A stretch of DNA of 12,140 nt from an uncultured Clostridia bacterium. Lineage in GTDB: Bacteria; Bacillota; Clostridia; Oscillospirales; Acutalibacteraceae. The first letter of the stretch is position 1, and every line of letters starts with the position of its first letter. A program made the position numbers and the translations under genes. Positions 7,097 to 12,140 of this stretch are shown piece after piece. Under the pieces are notes generated by a model that was not told the DNA's origin, did no database searches, and saw only the letters and a list, made by a program, of their open reading frames with translations. Location: positions 1 through 12,140 of the forward strand of contig CAMVYG010000051.1 of assembly GCA_947171615.1 (NCBI GenBank), given 5' to 3'.

Positions 7097-7311
7097 GAGT
7101 TAGTTGTTAGCGGTTAGTAGTTAGTGGTTAGAGGAAGGTCAGACAACTGCAAAGGCGATTATAGATGATTGCGAAGCAATCATCTTGAAAGAAAGCCTCG
7201 GTCATACAATGACCGCCTTCTCCTTGCGGAGAAGTATCGGTTTTCTCCGCCGGTTTCTGCTAATCGAGATTCTTCGAAAAAAACCTAAGGAACTTTTACT
7301 TAGTAATGACA
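7097..7311. repeat. Composite repeat block, right arm of an inverted pair
   Basis: Read on the minus strand it repeats the order seen at 4789-4970: a TGTCAT left end (at 7311), GAAGAATCTCGATTAGCAG, the 51-bp core (7199-7249), the GATGATTGC...GCAATCATC hairpin (7163-7188), and period-7 CTAAC-type units (about 7099-7132). The period-7 tract starts within a few bases of the regulator stop codon. Core identity to the left arm is 47 of 51. Confidence 0.82.
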
Positions 7312-7363
7312 ACGTGTAATAGAGGCTGGTACGATAAATTATACTTTATCAATCATTACTCAC

Positions 7364-7511
7364 TGTCATTCTGAACCGCTGAAAGGCGGTGAAGAATCTC
7401 AATTAGCAGAAACCGGTATATAAAAAGGGCTTTGTACCCACTAGTTGGGATATAATCGAGATCCTTCGTCACTGCGTGAAGACTCGCAGAGTCTTCTTCT
7501 CAGAGATGACA
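7364..7511. repeat. TGTCAT-family element G (148 bp)
   Basis: Left end TGTCATTCTGAACCGCTG, inner hairpin CCGCTGAAAGGCGG, GAAGAATCTCAATTAGCAG, then CTAGTTGGGATATAATCGAG and GATCCTTCGTCACTGCGT, a hairpin GAAGACTCGCAGAGTCTTC, and the right end CAGAGATGACA. Positions 7441-7477 are identical (37/37) to 10987-11023, and 7505-7529 identical (25/25) to 11031-11055. Confidence 0.82.
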
Positions 7512-7585
7512 GTAAGAGAGATTCGCTGGTACGGTAAATCATAATTTAGCACAAAGCCCTTCTCTAATAACTAATAACTGGAAAT

Positions 7586-7600
7586 GGGGGTCTCCCTATG
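7586..7600 (+). promoter_or_regulatory. Shine-Dalgarno and start of the histidine kinase
   Basis: GGGGG (7586-7590) is 7 nt from ATG 7598. A short period-7 stretch (CTAATAACTAATAACTGG, about 7563-7580) lies just upstream, as it does in front of the lipoprotein gene. Confidence 0.7.
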
Positions 7601-9091
7601 GAAAAAAGAAAAAGAAGTATTTCCCGGCGATGGTTTGTAAATACCATTGGAGTGGCCCTTGTCATTTTAACAGTTTCCATTCTTTCTCTTGCCATCACGG
7701 TGCAGACCTCTACCTACAGCGGTATTGAGCAGGCTCTTACCGGCCGTGTAGACGAGCTTTTGAACTGGCTTTCCGCCGATTCCGGCACCTACAAAACCGC
7801 CTCGGAGTTTAACGCCATCGCCAGAGATTATATTGAGCATTTTCCTGACCGAAACGAAATGGAGATCATGGCCCTGAACCGTGTAGGCAGCATCGTTACC
7901 ACCTCTACCGGTTTTGAGCCGGATCACCGCCAGGAAATGCCGGATTATGAAGCTGCCCTCTTCAGCCCGGATAATTCCGGGAAATGGGTGGGAGAGCTGA
8001 ATACCGGGGAACGGGTCATGGCCGTCACCAGAGTCATTCGGGACAGCGGCGGCGGGCTTACCGGATCTATTCGGTATCTGGTGTCTCTGGAAAAAGCGGA
8101 TCAGCAGATCGGTCTGGCCATTCTTGCCCTGATTGCGGCCGGAGCCTTTATTATGCTGCTGATCACCTTTTCCGGCGTGTACTTTATCCGCTCTATTTTG
8201 GTCCCTGTCCGTGAGGTAAGCGCCGGAGCCAAGCAGGTGGCCGGCGGAAATTTTGACGTGCGAATTCAAAAATCCCGGGATGATGAGCTGGGGCAGCTTT
8301 GTGATTCCATCAACGATATGGCGGGAGAGCTTGCGGCCACCGAACAGATGAAAAACGATTTTATTTCCTCCGTGTCCCACGAGCTGCGCACACCGTTGAC
8401 GGCTATCAAGGGCTGGGCGGAGACCCTGCAGGAAGGGGCCAGCCCCGAAACCACGGAAAAAGGCGTAGGGGTGATTATTCGGGAGTCAGAGCGGCTTTCC
8501 GGCCTGGTAGAGGAGCTGCTGGATTTCTCCCGGCTGCAAAGCGGCAGAATGCGTTTGCTCATTTCCCGGCTGGATATACTGGCGGAATTGGATGAAGCGG
8601 TCTATTTGTTTACAGAGCGGGCCCGTACGGAGCAGAAGCTGCTGGACTATCAGGAAAGCATGGCTCTTTCCCCGGTATACGGCGATATTGACCGGCTGCG
8701 GCAGGTCTTTGTCAATATTATCGATAATGCCCTGAAATACACGGATTCCGGGGGAACGATCACCGTTTCCTCCGCGGAAGAAGAAGGGCAGATTCGGGTA
8801 ATGATCCGTGATACTGGCTGCGGCATTCCGGCAGAGCATTTACCCAATGTGAAAAAGAAATTTTATAAAGCCAATCAGCTGGTGCGCGGCTCCGGCATCG
8901 GGCTGGCGGTGGCAGATGAGATCGTCGCCATGCACGGCGGCACCCTTACGGTGGAAAGCGAAGTGGGGAAAGGCACGGCAGTGACCATCAGCCTGCCCAC
9001 CTGCGAGCTGCTGGAAAGCCGCCCGGAGCTGGTGGAAACGCCGGAGATCAGAAAATTACTTCAGGAAAGGAACCAGAAAGAGCATGAGTAA
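7598..9091 (+). CDS. Membrane sensor histidine kinase
   Basis: Transmembrane kinase of 497 residues, likely partner of the regulator at 6391. Order: basic N-terminus, membrane segment about 14-36, extracytoplasmic domain about 37-170 (no motif I can name, size fits a PAS/Cache-like sensor), membrane segment about 171-197, HAMP linker about 198-250, HisKA dimer domain with the phospho-acceptor His261 in SVSHELRTPLTAIKG, then the ATPase domain. The ATPase domain shows an N-box ending NIIDNALKYT (Asn377), G1 box DTGCGI (405-410), F-box KKKFYK (419-424) and G2 box GSGIGLAV (431-438). All catalytic motifs are present, so it should be active. The stop codon overlaps the start of the DUF1385 gene by 8 nt. 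A repeat island cuts it off from the regulator, so it may depend on read-through or on its own promoter. Confidence 0.95.
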   Translation: MEKRKRSISRRWFVNTIGVALVILTVSILSLAITVQTSTYSGIEQALTGRVDELLNWLSADSGTYKTASEFNAIARDYIEHFPDRNEMEIMALNRVGSIVTTSTGFEPDHRQEMPDYEAALFSPDNSGKWVGELNTGERVMAVTRVIRDSGGGLTGSIRYLVSLEKADQQIGLAILALIAAGAFIMLLITFSGVYFIRSILVPVREVSAGAKQVAGGNFDVRIQKSRDDELGQLCDSINDMAGELAATEQMKNDFISSVSHELRTPLTAIKGWAETLQEGASPETTEKGVGVIIRESERLSGLVEELLDFSRLQSGRMRLLISRLDILAELDEAVYLFTERARTEQKLLDYQESMALSPVYGDIDRLRQVFVNIIDNALKYTDSGGTITVSSAEEEGQIRVMIRDTGCGIPAEHLPNVKKKFYKANQLVRGSGIGLAVADEIVAMHGGTLTVESEVGKGTAVTISLPTCELLESRPELVETPEIRKLLQERNQKEHE

Positions 9092-10022
9092 AAAAATCAC
9101 ATCCATTGGCGGGCAAGCCCTGATGGAAGGTATTATGATGGTGGGCCCCCACCGCACAGTGGCTGCTTTTTGCAGCGAAAAGGGAGAGATCTCCACCGAG
9201 GAAATTGAATGCCCCCGGCTGACGCAGAAATATCCCCTGCTGGGAAAGCCCTTTATCCGGGGTATTTTTGCCCTGATTGATTCCTTCCGCCTGGGCTATA
9301 AGGCGCTGTCTCTTTCCGCCGACAAGATCACGGAGGACGTGGGCGAAGAGGAGCTTTCCGGCCTGGATAAATGGCTGGACGAGCACCTGGGAGAAAAAAT
9401 GACGGGCATTGTCATGGGCGTTGCCTCCGTGTTGGGCGTGGGCCTGGCGATTCTGCTTTTCTTCCTGCTGCCCACGATGCTGTTTAACCTGATACAGGGC
9501 GCAGTTTCCGGCGATATTTCCGGGTGGCGCTCCATCTTTGAGGGAGCTCTGCGTATTGCCATTTTTGTGGGGTATATCCTGCTTGTTTCTTTGCTGCCGG
9601 ATATCAAGCGGACCTTCCAGTATCACGGGGCGGAGCATAAAACCATTTTCTGCTATGAAAACGATCTGCCCCTCACCGTGGAAAACGTGAGAAAGCAGGG
9701 GAAATTCCACCCCCGCTGCGGCACCAGTTTTCTCATTCTCATGCTGCTGCTGGGCGTGATAGTGGGCTTCTTTATTCCCTTTTCCAACCCCATTGTGCGC
9801 ACCCTGACAAAGCTTTTGTGTATTCCAATCATCATGAATATCGGCTATGAGATCCAGAAATTTTCCGCCCGCCATCCAGACAGCTTCCTGCGGTTTTTCA
9901 TCATTCCCGGCCTGTGGATGCAGCGCATTACCGTAAAGGAACCGGATGATAAAATGATCGAGGCCGCCATTGCCGCCATGAATGCCGTGATCCCCGAAAA
10001 CGGAGAGGATTTGATCTCATGA
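9084..10022 (+). CDS. yqhQ: DUF1385 family (YqhQ-like) multi-pass membrane protein
   Basis: Membrane protein of 312 residues whose biochemical role is not established. Family hallmarks are clear: 'IGGQALMEGIMMVGP' at 8-22, 'YHGAEHKT' at 180-187 and 'HPRCGTSF' at 209-216. Hydrophobic segments lie at about 107-136, 155-172, 215-233 and 242-256. The conserved His and Cys residues (His181, His185, His209, Cys212) sit between the second and third membrane segments and look like a metal or active site; this is inference. The start overlaps the kinase stop by 8 nt, with AGGAAAGGAA upstream inside the kinase gene. The end overlaps prmC by 4 nt (ATGA). DUF1385 next to prmC is a common Firmicute arrangement. 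The symbol is by family resemblance only. Confidence 0.92.
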   Translation: MSKKITSIGGQALMEGIMMVGPHRTVAAFCSEKGEISTEEIECPRLTQKYPLLGKPFIRGIFALIDSFRLGYKALSLSADKITEDVGEEELSGLDKWLDEHLGEKMTGIVMGVASVLGVGLAILLFFLLPTMLFNLIQGAVSGDISGWRSIFEGALRIAIFVGYILLVSLLPDIKRTFQYHGAEHKTIFCYENDLPLTVENVRKQGKFHPRCGTSFLILMLLLGVIVGFFIPFSNPIVRTLTKLLCIPIIMNIGYEIQKFSARHPDSFLRFFIIPGLWMQRITVKEPDDKMIEAAIAAMNAVIPENGEDLIS

Positions 10023-10873
10023 CCTATCGGGAACTGTATCTGAAGGCTCGGCAGATCTTGGCGGACCGGGATATAGATTCTCCCGGTCAGGATAGTTTGA
10101 TTCTGCTGGAAGCCTTTTTTGGGCTGAACCGTTCCGGCTTGGCTTTGCGCGGGCAAAACTGCCCTTTGCCGGAGGAAGAGGCCCAATTTCTAAAGGCCGT
10201 GGAAGAGCGGGCAAACCGCCGTCCCCTGCAATACATTTTAGGAGCCTGGAACTTTATGGGCCTTTCCCTGAAGGTGGGAGAAGGCGTGCTGGTTCCCCGG
10301 GAGGATACCGCCGTTTTAGTGGAGACTCTGGCAGCGGGCCTGGAAGGGGTTCCTGCCCCTGTGGGTGTGGATCTCTGTTCAGGCTCCGGCGCGGTGGCGC
10401 TGGGGCTTTGTACCCTGCTTCCCCATGCGGAAATTACCTGTCTGGAGTTTTCCAAGCAGGCTTTTTCTTATTTGCGGCAGAATTTGGCGGCCTATTCCCG
10501 CTATGCCCTGGAAGCCAGGGAGGGGGACGTGCTGCGGGAGGAAACGGCAAAGGTTTTTTCCCCGGAGAGCCTTGATTTTATTGCTTCCAATCCCCCCTAT
10601 ATCCCATCAAAGGAACTGCCCTCCCTGCAGCCGGAGGTGCAAAGGGAGCCTGCCCTGGCGCTGGACGGCGGAGAGGACGGCTTACTGTTTTACCGGGCGA
10701 TTTGCTCCCTGTGGCTTCCCTGCCTGAAGCCGGGCGGCGTTCTTGCCGTGGAGATTGGCGAGGAGCAGGGGAAAGCGGTGGAGGAGCTGTTTTCTTCCCG
10801 TGGTTTGAAACAGATTCAGATCCGGCAGGATTGGGCCGGGCTGGACCGCTGCGTGGCGGGCATCAAGGGCTAG
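10019..10873 (+). CDS. prmC: Peptide chain release factor N5-glutamine methyltransferase PrmC (HemK)
   Basis: Methylates the glutamine of the GGQ motif in release factors RF1 and RF2 using S-adenosylmethionine, which raises termination efficiency. It has 284 residues, the usual length. There is an N-terminal helical region of about 75 residues, with 'RRPLQYILGAWNFMGL' at 67-82 and 'VPREDTAVLVE' at 92-102. The Rossmann methyltransferase domain carries SAM motif I 'DLCSGSGAVAL' (118-128) and the catalytic 'NPPY' (191-194). The start codon overlaps the DUF1385 stop (ATGA), so translation is coupled. In many Clostridia the release-factor gene prfA is close by; here a repeat element and two convergent genes follow instead. 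Upstream coupling to a sensor kinase gene is less usual. Confidence 0.94.
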   Translation: MTYRELYLKARQILADRDIDSPGQDSLILLEAFFGLNRSGLALRGQNCPLPEEEAQFLKAVEERANRRPLQYILGAWNFMGLSLKVGEGVLVPREDTAVLVETLAAGLEGVPAPVGVDLCSGSGAVALGLCTLLPHAEITCLEFSKQAFSYLRQNLAAYSRYALEAREGDVLREETAKVFSPESLDFIASNPPYIPSKELPSLQPEVQREPALALDGGEDGLLFYRAICSLWLPCLKPGGVLAVEIGEEQGKAVEELFSSRGLKQIQIRQDWAGLDRCVAGIKG

Positions 10874-10910
10874 GGCTTTGAGACTGTAAACGGGCTTTCA
10901 GTTGAACTTT

Positions 10911-10939
10911 TTCGAGAAGATCCGAAGGATCTTCTCGAA
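10911..10939. repeat. Perfect 13-bp-arm hairpin after prmC
   Basis: TTCGAGAAGATCC, loop GAA, then GGATCTTCTCGAA: arms of 13 bp with no mismatch. A TTT run precedes the hairpin and no T-run follows, so it is not a standard terminator. It could still stabilise the 3' end of the prmC message. A shorter version of the same dyad is within element C near 3930-3950. Confidence 0.65.
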
Positions 10940-11066
10940 GAATCTCGATTAGAAGAAACCGGCGCATAAAAAAGGCCTTGTACCTGCTAGTTGGGATATA
11001 ATCGAGATCCTTCGTCACTGCGTTCCTCAGGATGACAGTAAGAGAGATTCGCTGGCACGATAAATC
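10937..11066. repeat. TGTCAT-family element H, left-truncated, with downstream module
   Basis: Runs GAAGAATCTCGATTAGAAG, GAAACCGGCGCATAAAAAA, CTAGTTGGGATATAATCGAG, ... CCTCAGGATGACA, then GTAAGAGAGATTCGCTGG. It is a direct repeat of 7391-7540, with one 37-bp and one 25-bp block identical. It lacks the hairpin insert GAAGACTCGCAGAGTCTTC seen in copy G and has no TGTCAT left end. Confidence 0.8.
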
Positions 11067-11074
11067 ATACCATT

Positions 11075-11491
11075 TCAATTCTTTTCATAGCGCAGCAGGG
11101 AATACTCCCCTTCTTCCGAAACGCCCTTTTCCAGTTCCTTCCAGCCTGTCGCCTGATAAAAGGCCATGGCTGGTGTATTTTTTGTGAGGCATTTTAGAGT
11201 CAGGGGAGCATCATAAAGCGCTGCCAGTCTGCTGATCAGTGTGCTGCCCACATTTTTATGCCGCGCCGCCGGGCTGACAAACAGAAAATGAATAAAGGAA
11301 TCCGGCTCCCAGACCGAAGCCATTCCCGCAACAGTGTCCTCAAGCAGCGCCACGTAGAGCTTTTCACCCTTGGTAACCTCTTCAAAATTCGGAACAGCAT
11401 TGGAAAAGGTATGGGAGAAAACTTGTTCAAACAATTCTTTCACTTGCGCTTTTTCATGCTTCCGCATTTCCCGTACAATGATTTTTTCCAT
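11075..11491 (-). CDS. GNAT-family N-acetyltransferase
   Basis: Cytoplasmic acetyltransferase of 138 residues that would move an acetyl group from acetyl-CoA to an unknown amine. I chose the ATG at 11491 because AAGGAG lies 7 nt upstream and the protein then starts MEKIIVREMR, a normal GNAT beginning. A longer in-frame start at 11584 would add 31 residues unlike the family. Motif A is 'FIHFLFVSP' followed by RHKNVGSTL (66-85), and motif B is 'NTPAMAFYQATGW' (105-117) with Asn105 and Tyr112 in the usual places. The length is near minimal for the fold. Substrate cannot be read from sequence. It converges on prmC, and its stop codon lies in the last bases of a repeat dyad. It may share a transcript with the gene at 11605-12042, 113 nt upstream. 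Confidence 0.85.
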   Translation of the reverse strand: MEKIIVREMRKHEKAQVKELFEQVFSHTFSNAVPNFEEVTKGEKLYVALLEDTVAGMASVWEPDSFIHFLFVSPAARHKNVGSTLISRLAALYDAPLTLKCLTKNTPAMAFYQATGWKELEKGVSEEGEYSLLRYEKN

Positions 11492-11604
11492 CAAAAAGCT
11501 CCTTTTCTTAAAAAACACTGAACCAGTGCTATAAACATTGGAAATCGCTTGTTTCTTGTGGGCAGACGTGCTCCCCTTTGTCAACCGATGGTATTCAGTT
11601 CAAT

Positions 11605-12042
11605 TTATAAACTCAAATCAGCGGGGTCTCCCGTTTCCTCCAAAAAATTTGTCTCCGTCTGAGCGGCGGAAGAACTCAGGTTCAGCTTTATAAGGCGGAT
11701 CAGGGCAATGAGAATGGAGGCTGCTCCCAGCTTCACGTTCAGCAGGTCGGGGCAGGTTCCCGCCTGAGCGGATTGAACCGCCAGATCCTCCGTTTGCTTT
11801 TGAAAGCCAAACAGGGCGCAGAGAATCATAAGGGAAGCGGCGTTTTGCAGTGCAAAGGGGCTGGGGCCAGTGGGGGAAGCATCCGGGTTTTCCGTACAAA
11901 GCAGTTCCTGACGCTGAGCGTCCAGAGAACGGTATTGCAGGGCAATGCCTAAAAAGAGGGTGCGAAGCAGAGCCTGGCTTTGAGAAAGAAGCCGAAGCTC
12001 CTGCTCCAGCTCTCCGGCGGCCTGTTCTGCTTTTTGATCCAT
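11605..12042 (-). CDS. Hypothetical protein with hydrophobic segments
   Basis: I do not recognise this 145-residue protein. It starts MDQKAEQAAGELEQELRLL, an acidic amphipathic stretch (about 1-22) that could be a coiled coil. Hydrophobic segments follow at about 62-81 and 103-122, plus a weaker one at 24-38, so it may be a small membrane protein. The C-terminus is polar and acidic. There is no signal peptide and no catalytic motif; the two Cys in the middle (50, 75) and Cys97 show no metal-binding pattern. The start is supported by AGGGGGTG five nt upstream of the ATG at 12042. It reads in the same direction as the acetyltransferase, 113 nt away. That it is a real gene rests on the ribosome binding site and the lack of a competing frame. 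Confidence 0.65.
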   Translation of the reverse strand: MDQKAEQAAGELEQELRLLSQSQALLRTLFLGIALQYRSLDAQRQELLCTENPDASPTGPSPFALQNAASLMILCALFGFQKQTEDLAVQSAQAGTCPDLLNVKLGAASILIALIRLIKLNLSSSAAQTETNFLEETGDPADLSL

Positions 12043-12140
12043 AAAAACACCCCCTGCCTTGTCCGAAATAGCGGCTTTATACCTCCATTTCCATGGTATG
12101 CAGGGCAGGGGGGAGAAGTGTTCTTTATGGGGGGCAAAGC
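12043..12140. other. Region upstream of the last minus-strand gene
   Basis: Holds the ribosome binding site of the hypothetical gene and, on the minus strand, a TATAAA at about 12074-12079 that could be a -10 box with no matching -35 box. No gene reaching the window edge could be supported. Confidence 0.4.

Larger units (their letters stand above)
7096..7597. other. Repeat island separating response regulator and histidine kinase
   Basis: 502 bp without a gene. The first 215 bp are the inverted arm described at 7097-7311. The rest holds an AT-rich dyad (7333-7350), a complete TGTCAT element (7364-7511), another dyad (7533-7550) and a short period-7 stretch just before the kinase ribosome binding site. 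TATAAT occurs at 7451-7456 inside the element but without a good -35 box, so a repeat-borne promoter for the kinase is unproven. Confidence 0.8.
10874..11074. other. Short repeat island between convergent prmC and GNAT genes
   Basis: About 200 bp with no gene. It contains a perfect 29-nt hairpin (10911-10939), a TGTCAT-family element lacking its left end (10937-11037) and an AT-rich dyad (11059-11076) that overlaps the acetyltransferase stop codon. No terminator with a T-run was found on either strand: on the plus strand the T-run precedes the hairpin. Confidence 0.75.

Noticed and set aside
7163..7188. Terminator of the response-regulator transcript
   Set aside because: The stem is perfect (9 bp, loop GAA), but the following TTGAAAG is not a T-run and the same hairpin sits upstream of the lipoprotein as part of a repeat.
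7451..7456. Repeat-borne promoter for the kinase (TATAAT)
   Set aside because: No acceptable -35 box lies 16-18 nt upstream and there is no extended -10. The same sequence in copy H points at a convergent gene.
7667..8380. Minus-strand open frame of 237 codons
   Set aside because: It is opposite the sensor kinase, which shows every expected motif on the plus strand.
9048..9875. Minus-strand open frame of 275 codons
   Set aside because: It is opposite DUF1385, whose conserved motifs fix the plus strand as coding. The translation is His/Gln-rich without a domain.
11492..11584. Longer N-terminus for the acetyltransferase
   Set aside because: The 31 extra residues do not resemble the family and would run through the good ribosome binding site in front of the internal ATG at 11491.
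11949..12137. Small minus-strand frame at the window end
   Set aside because: It overlaps the better-supported hypothetical gene in another frame, is rich in Pro, Lys and Arg, and lacks a convincing ribosome binding site.

Overview
The window looks like a chromosomal segment of a Gram-positive Clostridia-type bacterium, probably an Oscillospirales-like gut Firmicute. This is inferred from the strong G-rich Shine-Dalgarno sequences, an S-layer-homology (SLH) surface protein, an OmpR/histidine-kinase pair, the DUF1385 (YqhQ-like) to prmC pairing, and intergenic spacers packed with palindromic repeats. No rRNA, tRNA, CRISPR array or transposase gene was found, and the species cannot be named from sequence alone.

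Layout. (1) 56-3307: a 1083-residue secreted protein with a signal peptide, about seven Ig/cadherin-like beta-sandwich units and three C-terminal SLH repeats, closed by two tandem rho-independent terminators. (2) 3451-4982: a 1.5-kb gene-free island of repeats. It holds several TGTCAT...ATGACA elements, a 487-bp element with 41-bp terminal inverted repeats that contains one of them, two copies of a 51-bp double-hairpin module, 18-bp dyads and a period-7 tract. (3) 4983-7095: a lipoprotein with FG-GAP-like Asp/Gly calcium-loop motifs, then an OmpR-family response regulator 34 nt downstream. (4) 7096-7597: a second repeat island lying between the regulator and the kinase gene that would be expected to follow it directly. 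Its first part is an inverted copy of the repeat block in front of the lipoprotein gene. (5) 7598-10873: sensor histidine kinase, DUF1385 membrane protein and PrmC, each overlapping the next by a few bases. (6) 10874-11074: a third, short repeat island. (7) 11075-12042: two minus-strand genes, a GNAT acetyltransferase and a small unrecognised protein with hydrophobic segments.

How the genes may work together. Lipoprotein, regulator and kinase form a plausible three-part envelope-sensing system: a kinase with an extracytoplasmic domain of about 135 residues, a possible surface accessory sensor, and a DNA-binding output. The kinase is translationally linked to DUF1385 and to PrmC, which methylates release factors. 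The targets of the regulator are not visible here, and a link to the S-layer protein is only a neighbourhood suggestion.

The most unusual part is the repeat architecture. The same modules recur in all three spacers. One set forms a pair of inverted arms that closely frame lipoprotein plus regulator, and another forms direct repeats that frame kinase-DUF1385-prmC. No enzyme able to mobilise these repeats is encoded in the window.
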